In this document: positions 7,823 to 16,103 of the stretch, in pieces | Layout: each line of letters opens with the position of its first letter | Position numbering within the stretch: the stretch's first letter is position 1 | Notes under the pieces: model-generated | The model's database searches: none | Seen by the model: only the letters and a program-made list of their open reading frames with translations | What the model was told of the DNA's origin: nothing | DNA from: Pseudomonadota bacterium | Lineage (GTDB): Bacteria > Pseudomonadota > Gammaproteobacteria > Xanthomonadales > Xanthomonadaceae | Direction of reading: 5' to 3' | Length of the DNA: 28,938 nucleotides | Assembly (NCBI GenBank): GCA_023386795.1 | Contig: JAEWJB010000102.1 | Span: forward strand, 1-28,938 | Position numbers and translations under genes: made by a program

Positions 7823-8327
7823 TGCCCTGACGGGCGGGCGCCTTGGCCTGGGAAACTTCCTTTGCCGTCGGCTTGGGCGCCGGCTTGGGCTTCGGCTTGG
7901 CGACGGCCACGGTAGCCGGGGCCGGAGCGGCGCCGGATTTTCCAGGCGCCGGCTTGGCCGCAGACACTTTCGTCGCGGCCGGCTTGGCCGTCGTGGCCAC
8001 GGCGCCCTTCGCACGCGCCGGCTTGGCGGGTGCCTTGGCCTGCGCAGTCGCCCTCGACGACGCGGGCGGCACGGGCGCCCCCTTGGCGACGCGGATGCCG
8101 CGCGCCTTCATCCACGCATCGAACTCGTCGGCCGTCATGCGCCGGCCGTGCTGGGTCATGTTGAACCGATAGGCGCCCGTCGCATCACGCTCGCCGGTGG
8201 GCGGCAACGGCGGCGCCGTGCCGGCCTGCGGCGCGGGCCCATGCGTGGCGCACGCAGTGAGCAGCAACAGGCCCGCCAGGGCGGTCAGTCGAGCGGCACG
8301 CGGCCGCGGCAGTCGGTGTCCCCACAT
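7809..8327 (-). CDS. Small lipoprotein with Lys/Ala/Pro-rich tail (unknown function)
   Basis: This 172-residue protein starts at ATG 8327, with GGGGAG about 9 nt upstream. A basic N-terminus, hydrophobic core and lipobox LLTAC give a lipid-anchored Cys26. After a Pro/Gly linker, residues 53-82 hold the motif RFNM..Q.G.RMTA followed by EFDAWMKARG.RV. The motif is shared with the other small envelope protein at 9293-9796. From about residue 85 to the end it is low-complexity and rich in Lys, Ala and Pro (KPKPKPAPKP), which may cross or bind the cell wall by charge. I do not recognise a named family. A membrane or wall-associated structural role is a guess. It lies downstream of the pseudouridine synthase and probably has its own promoter. 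Confidence 0.75.
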   Translation of the reverse strand: MWGHRLPRPRAARLTALAGLLLLTACATHGPAPQAGTAPPLPPTGERDATGAYRFNMTQHGRRMTADEFDAWMKARGIRVAKGAPVPPASSRATAQAKAPAKPARAKGAVATTAKPAATKVSAAKPAPGKSGAAPAPATVAVAKPKPKPAPKPTAKEVSQAKAPARQGSGEG

Positions 8328-8354
8328 GGTCGTCTCTCCCCAGAGATGCGACCG

Positions 8355-8360
8355 AGTGTA
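8355..8360 (-). promoter_or_regulatory. Possible -10 element of the lipoprotein gene
   Basis: TACACT on the minus strand lies 27 nt before the start codon, inside CCTACACTCG. The same ten bases precede the paralogous gene that starts at 9796. No good -35 is visible here, so the support is the shared sequence and position. Confidence 0.35.
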
Positions 8361-8453
8361 GGCCGGCGTCGCGGCCCGTGGCGGCGCGTATCGCGATCTG
8401 CCCGGTGCGTGCACGCGACAAGCGTGATGCCGTCCGCAAGTTGCATGCACCTT

Positions 8454-8468
8454 CGTCCCGCCGGGACG
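8454..8468. repeat. Perfect 7-bp inverted repeat downstream of the pseudouridine synthase gene
   Basis: CGTCCCG and CGGGACG are separated by one C, 24 nt after the pseudouridine synthase stop. It may be a weak terminator or processing hairpin. There is no T run. Confidence 0.35.
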
Positions 8469-8491
8469 TCGGTTGGCCCACGGCCCCTTGC

Positions 8492-9280
8492 TCATCCGAC
8501 CAGCGCGCGCCACTCCTGCTCGCTCAGCGGCCGCCACGCGCCCTTGGCCAGGTCGCCCAAGACCAGGCCGCCGATCGCCACGCGCACCAGCCGCAGCACG
8601 CCGATGTCCTGGCTGGCGAGCAGGCGGCGGATCTGCCGGTTGCGGCCTTCCTCCAGCACCACTTCCAGCCAGGCATTGCGCTCGCCTTCGCGCAGGACGG
8701 TGATGCGGCGGGCACTGAGCCGTTCGCCTTCGTCCTCGATGCCCTCGTGCATCGCTCGCAGCTGCGCGGGCGTGGGCAGGCCATCTACCTGGACGTGGTA
8801 GGTCTTGTCGGGGCCCCGCTCGGGGTCGGTGATCGCCGCCGCCCATTGCGGGTCGTTGCTGAAAAGCAACAGGCCTTCGCTCGCCTTGTCCAGCCGGCCC
8901 ACCGGTGCCAGCCACGGCAGGCCAGCCCCTTCAAGACAGCGGTAGACGGTGTCGCGACCCTGCTCGTCGCGCGTGCTGGTGACCAGGCCGCGCGGCTTGT
9001 TGAGCATCACGTAATGACGGGCCGGACCCTGCAACGGCTGGCCATCGACACGCAGCCGCGCGGCGATGTCACCGGCTTGCGTCATCGGGAATTCGGGGTC
9101 GCGGACGAGGCGACCATCGACCTGCACGCGCCCCTCGGCGATCCAGCGCGCGGCTTCGGTGCGCGAGCACACGCCGAGCTTGGAGAGCGTGCGCGCCAAC
9201 CCATGGCGCGGCCCTGCGGCGATGCCGCGGACGGAAGGACGCGGCCGGGAAGCCGGCGGCGGACGCCGGTGCACGGCCAC
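8492..9280 (-). CDS. rRNA pseudouridine synthase, RsuA/RluB/E/F family
   Basis: This enzyme isomerises a specific uridine of ribosomal RNA. An S4 RNA-binding domain (LARTLSKLGVCSRTEAARWI... to about residue 75) precedes the catalytic domain. The domain carries YVMLNKPRGLVTS and the catalytic-Asp motif GRLDKASEGLLLFSND. EEGRNRQIRRLL near residue 215 is the third family signature. The 262-residue frame starts at GTG, 12 nt after the stop of the upstream small-protein gene, with only a weak ribosome binding site. The first 25 residues are basic, Pro-rich and not conserved in kind, so a start further inside is possible. The target nucleotide (16S or 23S) cannot be decided here. It is probably co-transcribed with the gene at 9293-9796. 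Confidence 0.88.
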   Translation of the reverse strand: MAVHRRPPPASRPRPSVRGIAAGPRHGLARTLSKLGVCSRTEAARWIAEGRVQVDGRLVRDPEFPMTQAGDIAARLRVDGQPLQGPARHYVMLNKPRGLVTSTRDEQGRDTVYRCLEGAGLPWLAPVGRLDKASEGLLLFSNDPQWAAAITDPERGPDKTYHVQVDGLPTPAQLRAMHEGIEDEGERLSARRITVLREGERNAWLEVVLEEGRNRQIRRLLASQDIGVLRLVRVAIGGLVLGDLAKGAWRPLSEQEWRALVG

Positions 9281-9292
9281 GTCCCGGCAGGC

Positions 9293-9796
9293 TTACTTCG
9301 ATTCGGCCGGCTTGGTGTCAGCCGCCGGGGCGGCTGCGGCCGGCGCCGCGGTCGGGCGGGCCTTGACCACGCGCACGCCGCGCGCCTTCATCCAGGCGTC
9401 GAATTCCTCGGCGGTCATGCGCTTGCCGTCCTGGCTCATGTTGAAGCGCCACGGCGTGTTGTCGAACGCGGTCTGCGGCTTGTAGGCCGCCGGGTCGTTC
9501 GGGTTGGCCGGGCTTCCGGCCGGCAGGGCCTTGCTGATGTCCTGGCAGCCATCCAGGCGCAGGCGCAGCAGCACGCGATCCACGGACTGGTCGCTGGTGA
9601 ACGGTTGGGCCAGCACGCCCGACGGCATGCCGAGCTGGCCATTGCGGGTGAACAGTTCCGAGGAGGCCGGCGCGATCACCGTGGCCGGCAGCGGCAGCGG
9701 TGCAGCGGCGGGCGACGGCGCGCAGTTGGTCGCGGCGTGGGCGGCGGGAACGAGGGCGAGACCAATCAGTCCGGCCAAGGCAGCGATACGCAGCAT
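9293..9796 (-). CDS. Secreted small protein with the EFDAWMKARG motif (unknown function)
   Basis: This is a 167-residue exported protein. The signal peptide MLRIAALAGLIGLALVPAAHA is cleaved near residue 21. The mature part holds two cysteines (25 and 84), a region LFTRNGQLGMPSGVLAQPF and an LRLRLDGCQDISKAL segment. Residues 116-145 carry the motif RFNM.Q.G.RMTA / EFDAWMKARG.RV shared with the lipoprotein at 7809-8327. The C-terminus is Ala/Pro-rich. I do not recognise a named family. It has a good sigma-70 promoter and is followed after 12 nt by the pseudouridine synthase, so the two are probably one transcript. A periplasmic role is inferred only from the signal peptide. Confidence 0.78.
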   Translation of the reverse strand: MLRIAALAGLIGLALVPAAHAATNCAPSPAAAPLPLPATVIAPASSELFTRNGQLGMPSGVLAQPFTSDQSVDRVLLRLRLDGCQDISKALPAGSPANPNDPAAYKPQTAFDNTPWRFNMSQDGKRMTAEEFDAWMKARGVRVVKARPTAAPAAAAPAADTKPAESK

Positions 9797-9825
9797 CGGA
9801 ATTCCGTGGGGTGGGTGACGCGGCG

Positions 9826-9854
9826 AGTGTAGGCAGCGCGGACGGGGCTTTCAA
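9826..9854 (-). promoter_or_regulatory. Sigma-70-type promoter of the small-protein/pseudouridine synthase operon
   Basis: On the minus strand TTGAAA (9854-9849) and TACACT (9831-9826) are separated by exactly 17 bp. The -10 ends 29 nt before the start codon. The -35 matches five of six consensus bases and the -10 four of six. Confidence 0.6.
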
Positions 9855-9930
9855 CCGCCGCGAGCGTGCGCAGGTGCGCGATTCGCCATTCACGCCCCCG
9901 TTTTTTTCGCGATGCTCGCGCCTGACGCGC

Positions 9931-9963
9931 AAAAAAAACAAAGCCCGGCTTTCGCCGGGCTTT
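9931..9963 (-). terminator. Intrinsic terminator of the OmpA-family gene
   Basis: The perfect 10-bp stem AAAGCCCGGC/GCCGGGCTTT (9940-9963) has a 4-nt loop. On the minus strand it is followed by G and eight T residues (9938-9931). It lies 22 nt after the stop codon. It is a textbook Rho-independent terminator, strong enough for a highly expressed envelope protein. Confidence 0.93.
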
Positions 9964-9985
9964 GCCTGAAGCATGAAGCGTCCGA

Positions 9986-11068
9986 TTAGTTCTGGACGTT
10001 CAGCTCGGTACGACGGTTCTTCTCGCTCTTACAGGCCGGGAAGGTATCCGGGGTCGACTCCAGCGGACGGCTCTCGCCGTAACCGATCGGACCCTGCAGG
10101 CGACCGGCGTCAACGCCGTTCTGGGTCAGATAGTTGTACACCGCGGTCGCACGACGCTCCGACAGCTTCTGGTTGTAGTCCGGCTTGCCGCACAGGTCGG
10201 TGTGGCCGGCCACTTCCACGCGCAGATCCGGGTAACGCTTCAGGATCTCGGTGGCCTCGCTCAGGATCGCCACGGCGTCCGGACGCAGGTTCGACTTGTC
10301 GAAGTCGAAGTTCACGCCCTTCAGGTCGATGGAGACCGGAACCGGGCAACCATCCGGACCGATGGTCTGGCCGGGCTGCGAGTTCGGGCACTTGTCGTCA
10401 CAGTTGTTGACGCCGTCGCCGTCGTCGTCCAGGTCGGCGCAGCTCGGCGCGACCGGGGCCGGAGCGACCGGAGCGGCCGGCGGCGGGCCCAGCGGGATCA
10501 CGACGCCCACCGAGGCCAGGATGTCACCGAACCAGCTTTCGTCCGGGGCGGCGATCGACTGGTCGTCGAAGTCGCCACGGTAGGCCACTTCGGCGCGCAC
10601 GGCGACGCGCTTGTCGAAGGTGGTCTGCAGGCCGACGCCGACCTTGGCGGCGAACTCGCCGTCCTTGCGCTCGCCCGGGGAGTTCGGGTTCGGGAACGCG
10701 TCGTACTCTTCCTCGGTCTTCTGGTAGCCCACGCCGAACAGCAGGTACGGGTTCCAGCCACGGCCTTCCTGGATGAAGTGGCGACGCAGGTCGAACGAGA
10801 TGCCGTACTGGCTCCAGTTCAGATCCTGGTTGGCGTCGAAGTTCGGGTTCTGATAGTTCAGTTCACCGTCGATCGACCAGTTCGGGCTGACGAACTTGCC
10901 CAGGCCCAGAGTGACGAACGGAGCATCATTGGTGGTGCGGTCGCTGTCCTGGAAGTTGAAACCGGCCGAACCCGTCAGGTACCAGCGATCATCAAACTCC
11001 TGCGCGGAGGCTGCCCCGGCGAAGGCCAGGCCGCCCAGCAACGCGGCAGTGAGGATTTTCTTGTTCAT
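9986..11068 (-). CDS. OmpA-family outer-membrane protein
   Basis: This 360-residue protein joins the outer membrane to peptidoglycan. Signal peptide 1-22 (MNKKILTAALLGG... SAQEF) is followed by an eight-strand beta-barrel of about 170 residues (WYLTGSAGFNFQDSDR onward). A Pro/Ala hinge (PPPAAPVAPAPVAP) comes next, then a thrombospondin type 3-like calcium motif DLDDDGDGVNNCDDKCP with paired cysteines. The C-terminal OmpA domain contains NFDFDKSNLRPDA, the peptidoglycan-binding region VAGHTDLCGK and LSERRATAV, and ends in RRTELNVQN. AGGAG lies 9 nt upstream of the ATG. It has a monocistronic layout with a strong terminator. The architecture resembles OprF and Xanthomonas OmpA-type proteins. 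A long 5' region with palindromes suggests regulated expression. Confidence 0.94.
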   Translation of the reverse strand: MNKKILTAALLGGLAFAGAASAQEFDDRWYLTGSAGFNFQDSDRTTNDAPFVTLGLGKFVSPNWSIDGELNYQNPNFDANQDLNWSQYGISFDLRRHFIQEGRGWNPYLLFGVGYQKTEEEYDAFPNPNSPGERKDGEFAAKVGVGLQTTFDKRVAVRAEVAYRGDFDDQSIAAPDESWFGDILASVGVVIPLGPPPAAPVAPAPVAPSCADLDDDGDGVNNCDDKCPNSQPGQTIGPDGCPVPVSIDLKGVNFDFDKSNLRPDAVAILSEATEILKRYPDLRVEVAGHTDLCGKPDYNQKLSERRATAVYNYLTQNGVDAGRLQGPIGYGESRPLESTPDTFPACKSEKNRRTELNVQN

Positions 11069-11173
11069 GAATACAGCTCCTTGTTTCGGGGGTATAAAAC
11101 CGATAGAGGCATGGTTCAGTTCAGATGTCTCGTCACATCCAGACGGCCGTTCCGCACGCCATCGCGGCGCAGA

Positions 11174-11208
11174 TTAAGCTCGCTTAAGTGAAGACCGCGT
11201 TAACGGTC
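11174..11208. repeat. Two adjacent palindromes upstream of the OmpA-family gene
   Basis: TTAAGC-TC-GCTTAA (11174-11187) is a perfect 6-bp-arm palindrome. Five bases further, GACCG-CGTTAA-CGGTC (11193-11208) is a perfect 5-bp-arm inverted repeat. Both are AT-richer than the surroundings and lie about 105-140 bp before the start codon. That position suits an operator or the distal part of a long leader. Confidence 0.45.
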
Positions 11209-11308
11209 ACATAACAAGTGGGCGTTCGCGCAGGGGCTGGAAACCCACTCAATCCAACGTATACAGCTTCATGAAAGGCTGCGCCAGATTATCGCGACGG
11301 GCAGTGTG

Positions 11309-11334
11309 AAAAATCCCCCGACCGATTTTCGGGG
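11309..11334 (-). terminator. Terminator-like hairpin facing the OmpA-family gene
   Basis: On the minus strand CCCCGA and TCGGGG form a 6-bp stem with a 7-nt loop, followed by G, A and five T residues (11313-11309). No minus-strand gene ends here. It may stop transcription arriving antisense through the dehydrogenase gene, or end an unannotated small RNA. Confidence 0.4.
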
Positions 11335-11426
11335 CGAATGGGCACGGTGGCCGCACGCTGCCGGAGCGGTTAGGTTGGTGGCCCAGGCGGAGTTCGCGTC
11401 CGCCCCTTCCAGGCCCTGGAGGTGCC

Positions 11427-12449
<1,023 letters not shown>

Positions 12450-12457
12450 CCCCCTCC

Positions 12458-12484
12458 CCCGGCCGCCGCCTGCGCGCGGCCGGG
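12458..12484 (+). terminator. Terminator-like hairpin after the dehydrogenase gene
   Basis: CCCGGCCGC and GCGGCCGGG form a perfect 9-bp stem with a 9-nt loop, starting 9 nt after the stop. It is followed only by CTTTGC, a weak T run. The same T run begins the candidate -35 of fadH, so terminator and promoter abut. Confidence 0.5.
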
Positions 12485-12486
12485 CT

Positions 12487-12514
12487 TTGCGAACGCCGGC
12501 CGATCCCCGACAAT
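12487..12514 (+). promoter_or_regulatory. Candidate promoter of fadH
   Basis: TTGCGA (12487-12492) and GACAAT (12509-12514) are separated by 16 bp. The -10 overlaps an in-frame upstream ATG (12513). If this promoter is real, translation must start at the ATG at 12543. Confidence 0.5.
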
Positions 12515-12542
12515 GGGGGCATCCGTACGCCAGCGTATCCAT

Positions 12543-14585
12543 ATGCCCGCCGAGACGCCCGTTTCCGATTCGACCGCCTTCCCGCATCTGTTCGCACCGC
12601 TGGACCTGGGGTTCACCCGCCTGCGCAATCGCGTGCTGATGGGCTCGATGCACACCGGCCTAGAGGATCGCGCGCGCGATTTCCCGCGCCTGGCCGCTTA
12701 CTTCGCCGAGCGCGCCGCAGGCGGCGTGGGGCTGATCGTCACCGGCGGGTTCGCGCCCAACGTGGCCGGCTGGCTGAAGCCGTTTGGCGGCAAGCTGTCG
12801 TGGCCATGGGAAGGTCGCCCGCATCGCCAGCTCACCGCGGCGGTCCATGCGCACGACGCGAAGATCTGCCTGCAGCTGCTGCATGCCGGTCGCTATGCCT
12901 ATCACCCCTTGCAGGTCGCGCCGTCGAAGCTGAAGGCGCCGATCAATCCGTTCACCCCGCGCGCGCTGTCCGCCCGCGGCGTGGAGCGGCAGATCAAGGA
13001 TTACGCCCATGCCGCGCGCATGGCGCGCGAAGCCGGCTACGACGGCGTGGAGGTGATGGGCTCGGAAGGCTATCTGATCAATGAGTTCACGGCGCCGCGC
13101 ACCAACCGCCGCAACGATGCGTGGGGCGGCGACGCGGCCAGGCGCATGCGCTTCGCGGTGGAAATCGTGCGCCGCATCCGCGAGGCCTGCGGGCCGGATT
13201 TCATCATCATCTACCGGCTGTCGCTGGTGGACCTGGTGGACGAAGGCAACCAGTGGGAAGAGATCATCGCCCAGGCCAAAGCCGTGGAAGCAGCCGGCGC
13301 GACGATCATCAATTCGGGCATCGGCTGGCATGAGGCGCGCGTGCCGACCATCGCCACGTCCGTGCCGCGCGCGGCTTTCGCCGGCGTCACCGCCAAGCTG
13401 AAGCCGGAAGTCGGGCTGCCGGTGGTGGCGACCAATCGCATCAACATGCCCGAGGTGGCCGAACGCATCCTCGCCAGCGGCGGTGCCGACATGGTCTCCC
13501 TCGCCCGCCCGCTGCTGGCCGACCCGCAATGGGCGAACAAGGCGCGTGCCGGCCGCAGCCAGGCCATCAACACCTGCATCGCCTGCAACCAGGCCTGCCT
13601 GGACCACGTGTTCGACAACAAGCTGGTCAGCTGCCTGGTCAACCCGCGCGCCGGCCACGAGACCGAGCTCAACTACCTGCCCGCCGCGCAGCCGCGCCGG
13701 ATCGCGGTGGTAGGCGCGGGCCCTGCCGGCCTGGCCTGTGCCACCGTGGCGGCAAGCCGCGGCCACCGGGTCACGCTGTTCGACGCGGCCAGCGAGATCG
13801 GCGGCCAGTTCAACGTGGCCAAGCGTATCCCCGGCAAGGAGGAGTTCCACGAGACACTGCGCTACTTCCGCCAGGAGCTGGAGTCGACCGGCGTCGAGCA
13901 GCGGCTGGGCCAGCCGGTGACCGCCACCGACCTGGCCGGTTACGACGAGATCGTGCTGGCGACCGGCATCACCCCGCGCGGCGTGGATTTCCCGGGCGCC
14001 GACCATTCCAAGGTGGTCACCTACCTGGACGTGTTGCTTGGCCGCGTCGACGTGGCCGACAAGGTGGCCATCATCGGCGCCGGCGGCATCGGCTTCGACG
14101 TGGGCGAGTTCCTGGTCCATCACGGTCAATCGCCCTCGCTCGATACGGGCCGCTGGATGGCCGAGTGGGGCGTGGACCCCAGCTTCGAGGCCCGCGGCGC
14201 GCTGGTGCCGCCGCGGCCGGAGGCCCCGGCCCGCGAGGTGTGGTTGCTTCAGCGCAGCCCCGGTCGACCCGGCGCCCGCCTGGGCAAGACCACCGGTTGG
14301 ATTCACCGCGCCACGCTGAAGGCCAAGCGCGTGAAGATGCTCGGCGGGGTGGAGTACCTGGGCGTGGACGACGAAGGCCTGCACATCCGCGTTGACGGCC
14401 AGGAACAGACGCTGCCGGTCGGCCATGTGGTGATCTGCGCCGGCCAGGAGCCGCGACGCGAGCTGCTGGCCCCGCTACAGGCGTCGGGGGCTTCGGTGCA
14501 CGTCATCGGGGGTGCCGACGTGGCCGCCGAACTCGACGCCAAGCGGGCCATCGACCAGGGCAGCCGCCTCGCCGCCCGCCTTTGA
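12543..14585 (+). CDS. fadH: NADPH-dependent 2,4-dienoyl-CoA reductase
   Basis: This enzyme reduces 2,4-dienoyl-CoA during beta-oxidation of unsaturated fatty acids, using FMN, FAD and a 4Fe-4S cluster. The 680-residue protein has an Old Yellow Enzyme-like barrel (15-340). Catalytic Tyr177 is in MGSEGYLINEF and His263 in GIGWHEARVPT. The cluster cysteines are 345, 348, 352 and 364 (CIACNQACLDHVF ... SCLVNPRAG). All are offset by 11 from the E. coli residues. FAD and NADPH Rossmann motifs follow (VVGAGPAGLACA near 390; IIGAGGIGFDVGEF near 515). The ATG at 12543 is chosen because the earlier ATG (12513) overlaps the candidate -10 and the shorter form fits family length. No other fatty-acid oxidation gene is adjacent. 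Confidence 0.95.
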   Translation: MPAETPVSDSTAFPHLFAPLDLGFTRLRNRVLMGSMHTGLEDRARDFPRLAAYFAERAAGGVGLIVTGGFAPNVAGWLKPFGGKLSWPWEGRPHRQLTAAVHAHDAKICLQLLHAGRYAYHPLQVAPSKLKAPINPFTPRALSARGVERQIKDYAHAARMAREAGYDGVEVMGSEGYLINEFTAPRTNRRNDAWGGDAARRMRFAVEIVRRIREACGPDFIIIYRLSLVDLVDEGNQWEEIIAQAKAVEAAGATIINSGIGWHEARVPTIATSVPRAAFAGVTAKLKPEVGLPVVATNRINMPEVAERILASGGADMVSLARPLLADPQWANKARAGRSQAINTCIACNQACLDHVFDNKLVSCLVNPRAGHETELNYLPAAQPRRIAVVGAGPAGLACATVAASRGHRVTLFDAASEIGGQFNVAKRIPGKEEFHETLRYFRQELESTGVEQRLGQPVTATDLAGYDEIVLATGITPRGVDFPGADHSKVVTYLDVLLGRVDVADKVAIIGAGGIGFDVGEFLVHHGQSPSLDTGRWMAEWGVDPSFEARGALVPPRPEAPAREVWLLQRSPGRPGARLGKTTGWIHRATLKAKRVKMLGGVEYLGVDDEGLHIRVDGQEQTLPVGHVVICAGQEPRRELLAPLQASGASVHVIGGADVAAELDAKRAIDQGSRLAARL

Positions 14586-14906
14586 GCGGCCCCGCGTGAC
14601 GGCCCGGCAAGCGGCCGCCACGCTTCGCGGGACGGCCTGCCGTCCCCGCCCCGGGCAGTTCCGGGGCTGGCCGCCGGGCCGGATGTCAAGCTGACGTATT
14701 CACGCGGCGTTGCGTGATGGCCGTCTACCTTGCGCGCACTTTCGGGCCGCCCCCAGTTCGGCGGCCCCCCCGGCCCCCTCACATTCCGGCCGGAACCCGG
14801 GCGGCCCGTCTGGCCGCCTCCCCATGACGCCAAGTCGTGACCCGCCCTGCTCCCGCCCCGCGTTGGAGGAAAAGCCGGTGTCGACCCATACGGAGCAAGG
14901 AGTCCC
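14586..14906. other. Intergenic region between fadH and the cell wall hydrolase gene
   Basis: I support no gene in these 321 very GC-rich bases. There is a perfect 8-bp hairpin GGGACGGC-CT-GCCGTCCC (14629-14646), a possible fadH terminator without a T run. A 6-bp inverted repeat TCACGC-GGCGTT-GCGTGA lies at 14700-14717, near a possible but unproven promoter of the hydrolase gene. C-rich runs fill the middle. Confidence 0.5.
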
Positions 14907-15365
14907 ATGAAACTGGCCTGGATTCTCTGGCTGTCGCAGCTGCTGCCGCAGCCGGCCGCCGATTCGCTGTGCCTGAGCACCACCGTGTACCTGGAAGCCC
15001 GCGACCAGACCCTTCGCGGCCAGCAGGCCGTCGCCGAGGTCGCCCTGCGCCGCCTCGACAGTGGCCTGTGGGGCGATTCGATGTGCGAGGTGGTCACTGC
15101 CCGCAAACAGTTCGCCCCGACGATCGTGGCCCCCGGCACCGAGCTGAGGAACAACGCCGCCTGGAACAAGGCCGTCGGCGTGGCCTTCGCCGCCGAGGAG
15201 AACTGGGCGCTGCCAGTGGGCCAGCGCAAGGAGATCGTGCCCGGGGCGAGCCATTTCGCCGCCAGTGCGATCGCCAGCCCGAGCTGGCGCAACGCCTACC
15301 AGGTCGCGACGATCGGCGATCACACCTTTTATAGAGTGCAGAAGCTGCGCCCGCGCGCGTCCTGA
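14907..15365 (+). CDS. SleB-like cell wall hydrolase (Hydrolase_2 family)
   Basis: This 152-residue protein resembles the catalytic domain of cortex-lytic SleB. It probably cleaves peptidoglycan as a lytic transglycosylase. The N-terminal 18 residues (MKLAWILWLSQLLPQPAA) look like a short signal peptide or anchor. The family core starts at LSTTVYLEARDQTLRGQQAVAEVALRRL, with the likely catalytic Glu30. The second conserved block is GASHFAA ... PSWRNAYQVATIGDHTFYR (113-143). AAGGAG lies 4 nt before the ATG. It is a minimal form with no added binding domain. In a non-sporulating bacterium it is presumably a wall-remodelling enzyme. Confidence 0.85.
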   Translation: MKLAWILWLSQLLPQPAADSLCLSTTVYLEARDQTLRGQQAVAEVALRRLDSGLWGDSMCEVVTARKQFAPTIVAPGTELRNNAAWNKAVGVAFAAEENWALPVGQRKEIVPGASHFAASAIASPSWRNAYQVATIGDHTFYRVQKLRPRAS

Positions 15366-15370
15366 CGCGC
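15355..15370. repeat. Hairpin overlapping the stop codon of the hydrolase gene
   Basis: GCGCGT and ACGCGC form a perfect 6-bp stem around CCTG. The TGA stop (15363-15365) has its first two bases in the loop and its last base in the stem. There is no T run. Confidence 0.4.
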
Positions 15371-15386
15371 CCAAGGGAAAGCAAGC

Positions 15387-15417
15387 GTGCCGGCCGCAAC
15401 GCAACGTGCGCCGGCAC
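15387..15417. repeat. Perfect 8-bp inverted repeat between the hydrolase and GST genes
   Basis: GTGCCGGC and GCCGGCAC flank a 15-nt loop. It lies between the hydrolase stop and the candidate GST promoter, and could be a terminator-like or regulatory element. Confidence 0.4.
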
Positions 15418-15421
15418 CGCG

Positions 15422-15450
15422 CTGCCATCACCGGGGTTCATGCGGATAAT
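15422..15450 (+). promoter_or_regulatory. Candidate promoter of the GST gene
   Basis: CTGCCA (15422-15427) and GATAAT (15445-15450) are spaced by 17 bp. The -10 ends 27 nt before the GST start codon. The -35 matches four of six consensus bases and the -10 five of six. Confidence 0.5.
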
Positions 15451-15477
15451 GCGCGGTCCATCTACCGCGGAGTTCCC

Positions 15478-16089
15478 ATGAAGCTTTACACCAAGCCCGG
15501 CGCCTGCTCGCTGGCCGACCATATCGTGCTGCGCTGGTCCGGCCTGCCCTTCGAGCTGGAAGTGATGGACGCCGAGCGCATGAAGGCCCCGGCGTACCTG
15601 AAGCTCAATCCCGCCGGTGCCGTCCCGGTGCTCACCGTGGACGACTGGGTGCTTACCCAGAACGCCGCCATCCTGGGCTACATCGCCGATACCGCCCCGC
15701 TGTCGGGCCTGGGCGGCGACGGCAGCGCGCGCGGCCGGGCCGAGATCGCCCGCTGGATCGCCTTCGTCAACGCCGACCTGCATCCCGCGTTCAAGCCGAT
15801 CTTCGGTGCGACGGCCTATCTGGGCGATGAGAAGTACATCGACCTGAGCAAGCAGGACGCACTGAAGAAGCTGCGCGGGCTGTACGAGCGTGTGGACGCG
15901 CGCCTGCGCGAACACACCTGGCTGGCCGGCGAACGCTCCGGCGCGGACGCCTACCTGTTCGTGACGCTGCGCTGGGCGCAGCGCGTGGGCGTGGACCTCT
16001 CCGGCCTGGATGCGCTGGCCGCGTTCTTCACCCGCATGAGCGAAGATGCCGACGTGCAGGCCGCGCTCAAGGCAGAAGGCCTGTCCTGA
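15478..16089 (+). CDS. Glutathione S-transferase, bacterial beta class
   Basis: This 203-residue cytosolic protein conjugates glutathione to electrophiles or binds it for redox protection. The thioredoxin-like N-terminal domain begins MKLYTKPGACSLADHI. Cys10 is in the position of the beta-class catalytic cysteine of E. coli GstA. NPAGAVPVLT (45-53) provides the cis-Pro loop that holds glutathione. The helical C-terminal domain contains NADLHPAFKPIF with His102, matching the conserved beta-class histidine. GGAG lies 5 nt before the ATG. The frame is open further upstream, but this start begins exactly at the fold. Confidence 0.92.
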   Translation: MKLYTKPGACSLADHIVLRWSGLPFELEVMDAERMKAPAYLKLNPAGAVPVLTVDDWVLTQNAAILGYIADTAPLSGLGGDGSARGRAEIARWIAFVNADLHPAFKPIFGATAYLGDEKYIDLSKQDALKKLRGLYERVDARLREHTWLAGERSGADAYLFVTLRWAQRVGVDLSGLDALAAFFTRMSEDADVQAALKAEGLS

Positions 16090-16103
16090 CCTGCGATCAG
16101 GCC
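16078..16103. repeat. Inverted repeat enclosing the GST stop codon
   Basis: GGCCTG and CAGGCC form a perfect 6-bp stem with a 14-nt loop holding the GST TGA (16087-16089). It shares bases 16101-16103 with the next hairpin, so the two cannot form at once. Confidence 0.4.

Larger units (their letters stand above)
11069..11426. other. Long intergenic region between divergent OmpA-family and dehydrogenase genes
   Basis: No gene is supported in these 358 bases. They should hold the divergent promoters, but I could not pick convincing -35/-10 pairs. Visible structure is the pair of palindromes at 11174-11208 and a terminator-like hairpin at 11309-11334, listed separately. The dehydrogenase ribosome binding site GGAGG is at its right end. 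Confidence 0.6.

Noticed and set aside
12513..12542. Upstream ATG for fadH
   Set aside because: It overlaps the candidate -10 and would add ten residues unlike the family. The ATG at 12543 fits the E. coli residue offsets and length.
14710..14910. 66-residue frame before the hydrolase gene
   Set aside because: It is Pro/Ser/Arg-rich with no ribosome binding site or domain and overlaps the hydrolase start. It is likely non-coding C-rich sequence.
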